Part shown: piece by piece, positions 25,287 through 33,597 of the stretch
Position numbering within the stretch: position 1 is the first letter of the stretch
Layout of the letters: each line of letters opens with the position of its first letter
Assembly: GCA_001436895.1 (NCBI GenBank)
Contig: JQAY01000002.1
Location: 200,209 to 264,208, forward strand
Direction: 5' to 3'
DNA: 64,000 nt
Source of the DNA: Weissella confusa
GTDB taxonomy: Bacteria > Bacillota > Bacilli > Lactobacillales > Lactobacillaceae
Program-made: the position numbers and the translations under genes
Notes under the pieces: generated by a model
Told to the model about the DNA's origin: nothing
Seen by the model: only the letters and a program-made list of their open reading frames with translations
Database searches by the model: none

Positions 25287-25328
25287 AATACGTTTCAATA
25301 TGCATAATTTTGCATATTGAAACGTATT
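25287..25328 (-). terminator. Long hairpin after the HAD phosphatase gene
   Basis: An 18-bp perfect stem (AATACGTTTCAATATGCA) with a 6-base loop. It lies just past the HAD gene stop; the flanking T-tract is weak, so it may also act as a barrier between divergent units. Confidence 0.65.
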
Positions 25329-25337
25329 GCCGTCTTA

Positions 25338-26162
25338 TTATTTATTTAATAAATTTTCCAAAGTTGTTAAAACTCCGTCGTGGTTATTATCAGCATCCGC
25401 AACAGGGTAGGTTGCAATTAAAGTTTTATCACCATTTGGCATGGCAAATGGACGCTTCGCTTTTGCCAACATTTCAGCATCATTCAACCCATCACCAAAT
25501 GCAACCAAATCTTGCTCCAAATTAAGACCATAATGCTTGGCAACATACGCCAACCCATTAGCCTTATTAACATCTGGTGCCACAATATCGACTGATCCGT
25601 AACCCGACGTGGTCACATGGGCGCGATTACCCAGCGCGTCACGCGCTGCAGCGATGAAATCCATCATTTGATGCTCAGCATACGTAATCGTCACCTTCAA
25701 AATTGGTTCGTGAATCTCATCTAATGAATCAATCATCTTAACATTTGAAAACATCATCAAAACTAGCGATTGATGAGCCAAGTTCAAACGACCTTGATCG
25801 CGCAACATATACACCGCCTCATGACCAGTAAATAGCGCGCCTTGACGTGGATCAAATGGTAAATCAGCCACAACTTGCATCATTGTTTCAACTTCCGCCA
25901 CAGACAACCCAGACACATTTAGCAATTCGCCTTTAGCCGTTCGAACAACCGCACCGTTATCAGCCACAACATCATATCGACCAACAAATGGCTTAAATTG
26001 CTTGTGGATTTGCTCTTCATCACGACCACTCGCAATCACAAAATGACCATTTGTCGCTTCAAGTCGCTTTAAAATTTGGTCAAAAAAGTCCTCGTTAATC
26101 CTTTTTGTATCACTCAAAAACGTCCCATCCAAGTCCGTTGCTACCAAATCAACCTTCGTCAT
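25338..26162 (-). CDS. Cof-type HAD-IIB family phosphatase
   Basis: 274 residues. Motif I is DLDGTFLSD with the nucleophile Asp, motif II is ASGRDEEQ, motif III the Lys in the region DVNKANGLAY, and motif IV GDGLNDAEML. Cof-type enzymes dephosphorylate sugar phosphates, flavin mononucleotide or similar small substrates in the cytosol. The ATG at 26162 follows GGGGGAAA; a 23-codon upstream extension lacks a ribosome binding site. Confidence 0.9.
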   Translation of the reverse strand: MTKVDLVATDLDGTFLSDTKRINEDFFDQILKRLEATNGHFVIASGRDEEQIHKQFKPFVGRYDVVADNGAVVRTAKGELLNVSGLSVAEVETMMQVVADLPFDPRQGALFTGHEAVYMLRDQGRLNLAHQSLVLMMFSNVKMIDSLDEIHEPILKVTITYAEHQMMDFIAAARDALGNRAHVTTSGYGSVDIVAPDVNKANGLAYVAKHYGLNLEQDLVAFGDGLNDAEMLAKAKRPFAMPNGDKTLIATYPVADADNNHDGVLTTLENLLNK

Positions 26163-26218
26163 GATTTCCCCCGTTTCAATTCCTATGTTTAAGACTATTG
26201 TATCCAGAATGCACATAA

Positions 26219-26250
26219 AAAGCACCGACAAAATATTGTCGGTGCTTAAT
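26219..26250. terminator. Terminator after ktrB
   Basis: AAGCACCGACAA and its complement around AATA lie just past the ktrB stop. Confidence 0.75.
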
Positions 26251-26252
26251 TT

Positions 26253-27596
26253 CTAACCAATGATAATTTCTTCAGTTGGGTATTGGAAGCTCGTTGGCTT
26301 TTCACGAATATTCATGACCGAGAACATAACCGTGTACAAACCAACACGGCCAATGAACATCACAATCATAATGACCACCTTACCAAAATCAGTCAGGTGA
26401 GGGGTTAGACCCATTGAAAAACCAGTTGTTGAAAAGGCTGAAATGACTTCGAAGACAATGTATTCAAGACCTTCACCCTTAGGAATTGATTCCGTGATGG
26501 TTAGCAACAATGACACGCCGACCACGAATACGCTAGATATAACAGCCAACATCATCGCCTTAATCACAATTTTTTGGCTAAAACGACGACCACCGAAATT
26601 AACCGTTTCCTGACCTCTGAGGGCTGCCATTGACTGCAACCATAAAATACCAAGCGTAGTCGTTTTAATACCACCAGACGTTGATCCTGGCGTTCCACCG
26701 ACGAACATCAACAGCATGATAATCATTAAACCAGCCGCCGAAATCGAACTAAGTGGCACAACTTCAAGTCCAGCTGTTCGAGGAACAACCGCTAAGAACA
26801 GCGTATCCATCACGCGGTGACCAATTGAAGTTGAATTAGCCAACGGTGATAATACTTTTTCAGTAAACAAGAAGAACAAGAATCCTAGTCCGGTTAACCA
26901 CGCTGAGACGTACAACGCCACGCGGGTGTGCAAACTCAATCGGCGTTGCTTGTGGAATAAGAGCAAATCGCGCCAAACCAAGAATCCAAGTGAACCGGCT
27001 GAAATTAACAGCATCCAGACCAATAAAATGTATGGATCATTGCGCAAGAAGAATACTGGTTCATCGAAAAATGTAAATCCAGCATTACCGAATGCCGAAA
27101 TTGATGATGCAATGCTCAAATAAATACCGTGCGTCCATCCGAAGCGGGGAATAAAGTCCGGCATCATCAAAACAGCGCCAATGACTTGGATGATGGCAGA
27201 TAGCGAGAAGACGTACTGCAGCACACTCTTAACATCCGCTAAATTACGCAGATTCAAAGCCTGTTGTGCCATCAAACGCGCTTTCAAATCCATTCGTTGC
27301 CCAGTGATTGCAAATAACAAAACCGCAAACGTCATAAATCCAAGGGCACCGATTTCAATCATAATCAATAGAATAATCTGGCCGAATAGTGACCAGGTGG
27401 TCGCAGTATTCACAACGGTCAAACCCGTAATTGCGGTTGCCGACACGGCTGTGAATAACGCATCCATAAAACTAATATGAACACCTTGTTGATGTGAAAT
27501 TGGTAATGTCAAAATCAAGGCGCCGACAAAGATAATTGCCAAAAAACCTAACGTTAAGACTTGTGGCGGTGTTAAACCACTGAATCGTTTTTTCAT
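26253..27596 (-). CDS. ktrB: Potassium uptake protein KtrB/TrkH family
   Basis: 447 residues with the four M1-P-M2 repeats of the Trk/Ktr superfamily. Selectivity-filter-type segments include TAITGLTVV, SISAFGNAGF, GGTPGSTSGG and SAFSTTGFSMG. It conducts K+ (with Na+ coupling in relatives) and needs the cytosolic RCK subunit KtrA, found here about 8 kb away rather than adjacent. The ATG at 27596 follows GGGGG; a much longer frame upstream runs into the DnaA-box region and is not coding. Confidence 0.92.
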   Translation of the reverse strand: MKKRFSGLTPPQVLTLGFLAIIFVGALILTLPISHQQGVHISFMDALFTAVSATAITGLTVVNTATTWSLFGQIILLIMIEIGALGFMTFAVLLFAITGQRMDLKARLMAQQALNLRNLADVKSVLQYVFSLSAIIQVIGAVLMMPDFIPRFGWTHGIYLSIASSISAFGNAGFTFFDEPVFFLRNDPYILLVWMLLISAGSLGFLVWRDLLLFHKQRRLSLHTRVALYVSAWLTGLGFLFFLFTEKVLSPLANSTSIGHRVMDTLFLAVVPRTAGLEVVPLSSISAAGLMIIMLLMFVGGTPGSTSGGIKTTTLGILWLQSMAALRGQETVNFGGRRFSQKIVIKAMMLAVISSVFVVGVSLLLTITESIPKGEGLEYIVFEVISAFSTTGFSMGLTPHLTDFGKVVIMIVMFIGRVGLYTVMFSVMNIREKPTSFQYPTEEIIIG

Positions 27597-27647
27597 AATA
27601 TTAAGTATCCCCCAACTTGATTTATTATACAGGAAGCGTGATGAAGG

Positions 27648-28274
27648 TTTTACACAGAATTTTGTGGATAAATAGGGGATAACCGCACGCTTTTCCCCAC
27701 AACCTGTGGAAAACTTGTGGATAAAATGGCCATTTGTGCAATGAAACCCACTATCCACGGGGGAAAAGTCAGTGTGGAAAACCTGTGCGAAACTAATTGT
27801 TACATGCAATGCCCCTAAATATGGGCATTTCTGAAGTGTTGTTAAGTTTAACCTTAATGAATTTTAGAGATTTTGGCAGCTTTCTGAATTCACATGCCAA
27901 AATGTACGCCTTTTATCGACAAATATCACGATTTTCATGTATATGATGCTAAATAATCCTGTTTTCCGAATATTACAAACTTACATCCTTTTCATACTTT
28001 GTATTCAATTATTTCAGGCAAAAATGGGGTGTGCAAAACTGTTTTTACTCCAGAATTTTTTGTGGCTTAAATTGTGAAAAATTATGATCAAATGCCGAGT
28101 TTCTAACGTTTCCAGAGTTATCCACACGATTTTTACCCATCTGTGGATAAATGTGGATAACTATCCACGTAAACCCTATGAATCTTTGATATAATAACGT
28201 TTGTAGCCAATTCACAACCTGTTAGTAACATGTGGAAAAGGTATTAATTGCAATTTGTTTAAACAGTTATCCAC
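27648..28274. other. DnaA-box cluster, possible second origin or DnaA-binding locus
   Basis: This gene-free stretch contains at least ten matches to TTWTNCACA on both strands. Six are the perfect box TTATCCACA (27663-27671, 27716-27724, 28118-28126, 28142-28150, 28152-28160 and 28266-28274); the others are at 27648, 27705, 27773 and 28231. The boxes fall in a left group and a right group around an AT-rich block (about 27790-28110) that contains no boxes. This is the bipartite layout of a Firmicutes oriC, yet dnaA is about 19 kb away. Confidence 0.8.
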
Positions 28275-28329
28275 AACTGTTAAAAACTATGATGAAATCA
28301 ATAAATTTCTTAAGAAAGGTTTAAGACGG

Positions 28330-28809
28330 ATGAATATTAAAATCATTGGTGTCGGAAAATTGAAAGAAAAATACCTGAAAGATGGTATTGCAGAATACGC
28401 AAAACGTTTGCAAAAGTTTGCAAAGTTCGAAATAATCGAGGTTCCTGACGAAAAAGCACCCGAACAATTGTCACAGGCCCAAATGGACCAAGTTATGGGC
28501 AAAGAAGGCGAACGCATTCTATCAAAAATCAAGGATAAGGAATATGTTTTCGCCTTGGCCATCAAGGGAAACGAACGTAGCAGTGAAGAACTTGCTGCCG
28601 AAATCGATAAGTTGGCTCTTCGCGGTGATTCGGACATCACTTTCGTCATCGGTGGATCACTCGGTTTGGCACCTGAAGTTGTGCAACGCGCCAACACACA
28701 AATTAGTTTTGGCCGATTTACATTGCCACACCAATTGATGCGTCTGGTTTTAACTGAGCAAATTTACCGCGCGTTTATGATTAACGCTCACAGCCCATAC
28801 CACAAGTAA
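28330..28809 (+). CDS. rlmH: 23S rRNA (pseudouridine1915-N3) methyltransferase RlmH
   Basis: 159 residues of a SPOUT methyltransferase: [19 protein letters not shown] at the start, FVIGGSLGL as the SAM-binding knot, and [19 protein letters not shown] at the end. It methylates pseudouridine 1915 in helix 69 of 23S rRNA using SAM. The ATG at 28330 with GAAAGG is the family-standard start; the earlier frame belongs to the DnaA-box region. RlmH genes are commonly near the origin in Firmicutes. Confidence 0.95.
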   Translation: MNIKIIGVGKLKEKYLKDGIAEYAKRLQKFAKFEIIEVPDEKAPEQLSQAQMDQVMGKEGERILSKIKDKEYVFALAIKGNERSSEELAAEIDKLALRGDSDITFVIGGSLGLAPEVVQRANTQISFGRFTLPHQLMRLVLTEQIYRAFMINAHSPYHK

Positions 28810-28826
28810 ATTTAGAGGATCTGCTC

Positions 28827-29327
28827 ATGCCCGAGAAAATCACGATTACGCTCTCCGAAGAAACAGCCAACGCTTTGCCAGAATTGTTTGGTACAACTGA
28901 CTTATCTGCTGGAATTGCCAAGTACCTTGATTCCTTAGTCGAAAACGCTAAAGCTCCTAAGAAACCAGCAAAAGCGCAACACCGTTTTAAGCAAGACTTT
29001 GCAGATGTGCCATTCTTCATTGATTTCAACGGTGCAAAGGCAACCGTTACTTGGCGCAAACGTGATGAAATGGTCATCGCTGCGGGCGCAACATTGCAAA
29101 CTGATATGCCACTGAACAAAGATGGATCAGTCGGCTTTGCACAGCGATTCGCTTTAACATTACGTGAGGAACACGCTGACGCCATTTCTAATGGTCACAC
29201 TACTAAGGATGTGGTCTTGAAGAGTGCTAATGAAGTGGGCCATTTCCTGTACTTTGCCGGTACAAACACTTGGCTTCAGCTAAAAGATGCTCAGGGCAGA
29301 ACTTTAAACGAACTTTCACACGCTTAG
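28827..29327 (+). CDS. Hypothetical protein, 166 aa, in an operon with rlmH
   Basis: I do not recognise this protein. The N-terminal 45 residues are acidic and helical (KITITLSEETANALPELF), followed by a Lys/Pro linker and a C-terminal mixed alpha/beta region with ADAISNGHTTKDVVLKSANE and GRTLNELS, faintly like DNA-binding or modifier domains. The start follows AGAGGAT, 17 bp after rlmH, and a terminator follows, so the two form one unit. Confidence 0.65.
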   Translation: MPEKITITLSEETANALPELFGTTDLSAGIAKYLDSLVENAKAPKKPAKAQHRFKQDFADVPFFIDFNGAKATVTWRKRDEMVIAAGATLQTDMPLNKDGSVGFAQRFALTLREEHADAISNGHTTKDVVLKSANEVGHFLYFAGTNTWLQLKDAQGRTLNELSHA

Positions 29328-29332
29328 ACCTC

Positions 29333-29375
29333 AAAAATAGACGAGTCGCAATTGCGATTCGTCTATTTTTTTAGA
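29333..29375 (+). terminator. Terminator after the rlmH operon
   Basis: AAAATAGACGA and TCGTCTATTTT flank an inner GTCGCAATTGCGAT hairpin, followed by a T-run. Confidence 0.8.
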
Positions 29376-29388
29376 TATTCCTTGTTAA

Positions 29389-29562
29389 CTACATTGATAC
29401 TTGTTGGTATACAGGTGCCGGCAATTGATATGCCACTGTTTCTTCCGCTGATGCAACTTGGCGCAAATCCACATTTTGGCCATCATTGGTTGTCGCAATA
29501 AAATCACAAATGGCTGGGTCGTAAACAAACTTTGCATAATCCAATGTACTATAGCTAAACAT
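29389..29562 (-). CDS. Small hypothetical protein, 57 aa
   Basis: I do not recognise this protein. It is soluble and acidic (MFSYSTLDYAKFVYDPAICD at the start). The ATG at 29562 has GGAGG at good spacing, which is the main reason to accept it; the frame upstream is not supported. Confidence 0.55.
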   Translation of the reverse strand: MFSYSTLDYAKFVYDPAICDFIATTNDGQNVDLRQVASAEETVAYQLPAPVYQQVSM

Positions 29563-29678
29563 AACGCGTTCCTCCATTTGGTTCAAAAGATGATTTCTGC
29601 TATTCAATGATTTAATCGTAGTTTGAAAGCCTTAAAAAATTTTTTGATGAAACTTTTTCAACCTTAAACGAGCACTTT

Positions 29679-29706
29679 ATTAAATCTGTTTTTTAACAGA
29701 TTTAAT
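29679..29706. repeat. 12-bp perfect inverted repeat upstream of azlC
   Basis: ATTAAATCTGTT and AACAGATTTAAT are separated by TTTT. It lies 79 bases before azlC, in the divergent promoter region, and could be an operator or a hairpin in the leader. Confidence 0.4.
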
Positions 29707-29784
29707 AAATTTATCGCTAGTGATTTCCGAGTATGTATGTTGTAATTGCACATATCTTTACAATCTGGAAAGTAGGGCAGGCTT

Positions 29785-30501
29785 ATGGATGAAACGTATA
29801 CATTCAAACGTGGTGTATTAGATGCTGCGCCAACCATGTTAGGCTACTTGAGTATCGGGTTAACGGTTGGGATTCTGGGTGTCAGTGCGCATTTGCCGAT
29901 TTGGTTCATTGTTGGCATGTCAATTTTTGTTTATGCTGGTAGCGCACAATTTTTAATGACCAGTTTGGCTGCTTCCATGGCACCAGTATCTGCGATTACT
30001 TCATTAGTATTTCTAGTTAACGCACGGCACTTATTGATGTCGCTATCGGTGGCTCAAAAATTTAGCCATCAATCATTGCCATCGGCCATCGGCATGGGAT
30101 CCCTGTTAACTGACGAATCCTACGGTGTGTTTGCTAGTAATCATACCAACACCAACATCACGGTTAGCTGGCAGCACGGTGTAAATGTCTCGTCATATCT
30201 TGCGTGGATTATTGCGACATTCGTTGGGGCCTTTTTTGGTCAATTTATTCCAAACCCACAGCAATTTGGTTTGGATTTTGCTCTAGTCGCTATGTTTGCG
30301 GCGCTTTGGTATTTTCAAATTGATACTGCCAAAGTCATCACAACTCGTCGTTTAATCATCACGACTGTCGGTAGTACGGTTTTGATTTATCTCATCATGG
30401 CACCATTTTTTGGCAGTGCTAGTGCAGTACTGATTGCGACTGTTATTGCTGCTGGACTAAGTGCATATTTGAATGCTAAACGCCCAGGAGGTTTTGTATG
30501 A
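29785..30501 (+). CDS. azlC: Branched-chain amino acid exporter large subunit AzlC
   Basis: 238 residues, six to eight membrane segments. AzlC family features include the start FKRGVLDAAPTMLGYLSIGLTVG, AGSAQFLMTSL and LVNARHLLMSLSVA. With AzlD it exports branched-chain amino acids or analogues. The start ATG follows AAAGTAGGG. The stop overlaps the azlD start by four bases (ATGA), indicating coupling. Confidence 0.92.
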   Translation: MDETYTFKRGVLDAAPTMLGYLSIGLTVGILGVSAHLPIWFIVGMSIFVYAGSAQFLMTSLAASMAPVSAITSLVFLVNARHLLMSLSVAQKFSHQSLPSAIGMGSLLTDESYGVFASNHTNTNITVSWQHGVNVSSYLAWIIATFVGAFFGQFIPNPQQFGLDFALVAMFAALWYFQIDTAKVITTRRLIITTVGSTVLIYLIMAPFFGSASAVLIATVIAAGLSAYLNAKRPGGFV

Positions 30502-30815
30502 CAAGTTATTACGTCATTGTGTTAATTACTGCCGGATTAGCTACCTGGTTGCCTCGTATCTCACCATTTGTTTTAGTTCGTTTTGGTAAATTACCAAACT
30601 GGCTACAATCTTTTTTAGCGTTCATTCCACTAAGCCTGATGACAGCGTTATTTTTTGAAAATCTAGTCGTGATTAAAGCGGGACAACTACCTGGCATTAA
30701 TTGGTTAGCCGTTTTCGCAACTATTCCAACATTGCTTACAATTTGGCGAACGAAATCAATTATGTGGACGGTTTTAGTCGGTATTATCAGCATGGCTATT
30801 TTGCGCGCTATTTAA
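30498..30815 (+). CDS. azlD: Branched-chain amino acid exporter small subunit AzlD
   Basis: 105 residues with four hydrophobic segments and the AzlD pattern ITAGLATWLPRISPFVLV and FLAFIPLSLMTALFFENL. It is translated from an ATG overlapping the azlC stop, with AGGAGG just upstream. Confidence 0.9.
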   Translation: MTSYYVIVLITAGLATWLPRISPFVLVRFGKLPNWLQSFLAFIPLSLMTALFFENLVVIKAGQLPGINWLAVFATIPTLLTIWRTKSIMWTVLVGIISMAILRAI

Positions 30816-30848
30816 AAAGCAGGCGGATTTTAATGTCCGCCTGCTTTT
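30815..30848. terminator. Bidirectional terminator after azlD
   Basis: AAAAGCAGGCGGA and its complement around TTTTAATG; the end overlaps the stop region of the convergent gene. Confidence 0.85.
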
Positions 30849-31203
30849 ATAATTTACAGCTTAGTATTATTTCCTGATCTGCCTGCTTCAAAAACGCGAC
30901 AAACGCTTCTGCATCGACTACTGCAGCCAAATGAACATAGTGTTTATCCATTTTCTTCAGCAATTCATAGGGCAGTATAAGTCGCTTACCTTCAGTTTCA
31001 TAGTATAGGTTACCCGGCACCAAATCACGTGTCGTCAAATCATCTGATGAAAAAGCTTCTGCCAAATCGCCTTCGTACAATCGCCCATAATGGTCTAACA
31101 TCGTGACTTTCAACTTCTTTTTACTCACTAACTCATCAATCACCTGACTATCTGCCAGCTCAAATTCAAATGCCTCTAAATTTAAATGCATGGTCACATT
31201 CAT
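30847..31203 (-). CDS. Hypothetical protein, 118 aa, possibly cyclophilin-like fold
   Basis: No firm identification. The segment KKLKVTMLDHYGRLYEGDLAEAF, and then DLVPGNLYYETEGKRLIL, resembles the short bacterial cyclophilin-like domain, in which a substrate-binding loop and a PGDL-like turn are found, but no isomerase residues can be assigned. The ATG at 31203 is preceded by GAGGAAA. It is monocistronic. Confidence 0.55.
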   Translation of the reverse strand: MNVTMHLNLEAFEFELADSQVIDELVSKKKLKVTMLDHYGRLYEGDLAEAFSSDDLTTRDLVPGNLYYETEGKRLILPYELLKKMDKHYVHLAAVVDAEAFVAFLKQADQEIILSCKL

Positions 31204-31313
31204 AATGTTTTCCTCATTCACTATCAGTATTAAGTGACGTGATTGTAGCATCGTTACTCACCGGGTTACCTTTGTGACAACTTGGTGCTTGAATTCCTTA
31301 ACCTTTTTTGAAA

Positions 31314-31348
31314 AAAAGCGGTCGCACGTTATCGTGCGACCGCTTTAT
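31314..31348. terminator. Terminator after the DUF368 gene
   Basis: AAAGCGGTCGCACG and its complement around TTAT, a 14-bp perfect stem. Confidence 0.8.
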
Positions 31349-31350
31349 CT

Positions 31351-32181
31351 TTATTTTGTATTCATCTTATCTTCCAAACGACTCATCCACCAACCAAGCC
31401 ACGTTCCAAGTGCTAGCAATAACGCTGAAATGACAACGTGAATAATCGTAAAGTCGTTAAAATCATTCGGCACAATCATGATTGTCGACGCTAAAACAAT
31501 TCCAAAAATACCGTGGAATAATTTAGCATACGCAACCTTGAAAATGTAAGCCATGAACTTTGATAGTAGTGCAATGATGGCAAACAATCCAATGATAATT
31601 GGTACCAAAACACTTAAGTCACCATGCTTAATACCGTCACTCATGCCTTTATATAACCCTAAGTAAATCAAGAAATTGGATGGGCTCAGCCCCGGCACGA
31701 TTAAGCCAAGACCAATTAAGGCACCCGCTAAAATCCAAGCACCAAAACTTGGCTCAATTTCTGAAAAGAGCGGGGCACCAAACAGCAAAAAGGCCAACAT
31801 CGCAGCAAATGACACAATCATAATTGCCACATCGACTTTGGTACGTCCTTCCTTGGCAGCGTCACGCCACAAAGATGGCAACGTCCCGATGATTGCACCT
31901 ACGAAGAACCAAAGGGCAACGCTTTCGTGCTTACCAAGCACAAAACTAATCGCAAAAGATAGCGCAAAAATACCTAAAATTGCGCCGATACCAACTGGCA
32001 AGAAAAGGAAAATATTTTCCTTTAGACGCTTAAATGGGTGCGCCAAGAAGTTGATAATTCGTTCGTATAATCCAAATACAGCAGCTAATGCGCCACCACT
32101 AATACCGGGTAGGATAAACCCAGATCCAATCAGTGCACCTTTAACAGCACGGAAGATCCAATCTCCTGGTTGTTTTTGCAT
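31351..32181 (-). CDS. DUF368 membrane protein, probable polyprenyl-phosphate translocase (PopT family)
   Basis: 276 residues with about eight to nine membrane segments. Duplicated glycine-rich motifs are seen: SGFILPGISGGALAAVFGLYE near the N-terminus and LIGLGLIVPGLSPSNFLIYLGLY in the second half, both hallmarks of DUF368. Members of the family have been shown to recycle undecaprenyl phosphate for cell-wall synthesis; that activity here is inference. The gene is divergent from a GNAT gene. Confidence 0.85.
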   Translation of the reverse strand: MQKQPGDWIFRAVKGALIGSGFILPGISGGALAAVFGLYERIINFLAHPFKRLKENIFLFLPVGIGAILGIFALSFAISFVLGKHESVALWFFVGAIIGTLPSLWRDAAKEGRTKVDVAIMIVSFAAMLAFLLFGAPLFSEIEPSFGAWILAGALIGLGLIVPGLSPSNFLIYLGLYKGMSDGIKHGDLSVLVPIIIGLFAIIALLSKFMAYIFKVAYAKLFHGIFGIVLASTIMIVPNDFNDFTIIHVVISALLLALGTWLGWWMSRLEDKMNTK

Positions 32182-32350
32182 GTCGAAACCTCATGAATTT
32201 CATTTGATAGTATCAATTCTAACTGAGCCCCACAGCGACAACAAGCTGACTGGCTAATCTGTTGTCATCTTGATAACAAATCGACATCATATTTCGGCTA
32301 GAATAGCCTATTATGTAAGAAACAAACCTTTTATTCTGAGGAGAATACTT

Positions 32351-32869
32351 ATGACGACTTATACCCGTCGTGCGCGTTTGTCAGATTTAGACGCCATTAG
32401 CACAATTATTGACCATGCGATTGCCTTTTTGGCCGAGCAAGATTCACCACAATGGCAACATGGGGATGGTCCTTCTCGTGCAGAATTTGAAACGGCTATT
32501 ACTGAAGGCATTGCTTACGTGCAAGTTTACGAAGGCAAGGTGTCCGGCATCGCCAAGTTGATTCCCGGACCAGAAGGACCCTATGAAGAAATTGATGGTT
32601 CATGGGCAGGAGATGCTACGCAATATATGACGATTCACCGTGTGGGGATGGACGGTACCATTCGTGGTAAGGGACTTGCGCAACAATTCCTGCAAGATTT
32701 GCTGGTTATTTCTTTGGAGCAAGGCTTTAATGATATTCGCATGGACACATACCCTAAGAATGTCATTATGCAAAAAGTTATGACTAACCTTGGCTTCGAT
32801 TATCGTGGCATGGTTGAAATGCCGGTTCCTCACGGTGAGCGTATGGCTTACCAACTCATTCTGGACTAG
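32351..32869 (+). CDS. GNAT family N-acetyltransferase
   Basis: 172 residues with GNAT motifs: a YTRRARLSDLDAISTIID start, the strand HRVGMDGTIRGKGLAQQFL containing the acetyl-CoA pyrophosphate loop R-x-K-G-L-A, and VMTNLGFDYRG near the end. The acceptor substrate is unknown. The ATG at 32351 has GAGGAG upstream. Confidence 0.88.
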   Translation: MTTYTRRARLSDLDAISTIIDHAIAFLAEQDSPQWQHGDGPSRAEFETAITEGIAYVQVYEGKVSGIAKLIPGPEGPYEEIDGSWAGDATQYMTIHRVGMDGTIRGKGLAQQFLQDLLVISLEQGFNDIRMDTYPKNVIMQKVMTNLGFDYRGMVEMPVPHGERMAYQLILD

Positions 32870-32934
32870 CCCTTTTGCAACCACTATTTTAATTTTCTGT
32901 GCTATTATTTGCACAAGAAAATGAGGTGGTAACA

Positions 32935-33552
32935 ATGACAAATGTACTAGTACTTGGTGCAACGGGAAATGTCGCACAGTATTTTATCGATAATTTTGAA
33001 AACGTCGCGCCAAACGATATGCAATTGACATTGTTAGCGCGTCGTCCACGCGGTCTAACGCGTGACCAACAAAACAGCTACCAAGTCTTTCCTGGTGACA
33101 TGTATGAATCAGAAAGCTTGGTCGACGCTGTCCGTGATGCCGATATTATCGTCAGCTTCGTCGGATCATCACCAATGCCAACGTACGCGCAAGCCCTATT
33201 GGATGCGATTGACCAATCTGGTACAGATGTTCAACGTATTTTGTGGCTGGGTGCCGGTGGTATGAACCAAGAAACAACTGGTCGTGAAGGTGAACTTTGG
33301 AAGGCGATGCCTGGTTACTTCAGTCAGCAACGCCAAGCCGGTGAGATGTTGATGAATTCACCATTCGATACTACAGTTATCAGTCCTGTTATGTTCCATG
33401 GTGGCGCGGCTGGAAAGGCAATTATCACAGACAGTCACGAAAAGACGCCTGCGCAAACTGTTTCACGTGAAACAGTTGCTCTTGTCTACTTGGAAGCCTT
33501 GCTACAAGATAAGTGGCACAATCAAATGATTACCGTTGGTGATCGTAAATAA
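32935..33552 (+). CDS. NAD(P)-binding atypical SDR family protein
   Basis: 205 residues with the dinucleotide-binding LVLGATGNVAQYF (GxxGxxxxxF) and an atypical short-chain dehydrogenase layout: SFVGSSPMPTYAQALLD and then WLGAGGMNQETTGREG. It resembles NmrA- or NAD(P)H-binding domain proteins. The ATG follows GAGGTGG. A perfect parS site lies within its 3' end. Confidence 0.82.
   Translation: MTNVLVLGATGNVAQYFIDNFENVAPNDMQLTLLARRPRGLTRDQQNSYQVFPGDMYESESLVDAVRDADIIVSFVGSSPMPTYAQALLDAIDQSGTDVQRILWLGAGGMNQETTGREGELWKAMPGYFSQQRQAGEMLMNSPFDTTVISPVMFHGGAAGKAIITDSHEKTPAQTVSRETVALVYLEALLQDKWHNQMITVGDRK
33459..33474. promoter_or_regulatory. Perfect parS site
   Basis: TGTTTCACGTGAAACA is an exact 16-bp match to the parS consensus bound by ParB/Spo0J. 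Confidence 0.85.
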
Positions 33553-33554
33553 GC

Positions 33555-33596
33555 AAAAAATGGCAGCTCGCAAACGCGAGCTGCCATTTTTTATTT
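33555..33596. terminator. Bidirectional terminator
   Basis: AATGGCAGCTCG and CGAGCTGCCATT, with flanking A and T runs, around CAAACG. Confidence 0.85.
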
Positions 33597-33597
33597 T

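Noticed and set aside
27597..27809. N-terminal extension of ktrB by 71 codons
   Set aside because: It runs through DnaA boxes and the translated sequence is unlike any KtrB; the internal ATG has a proper ribosome binding site.
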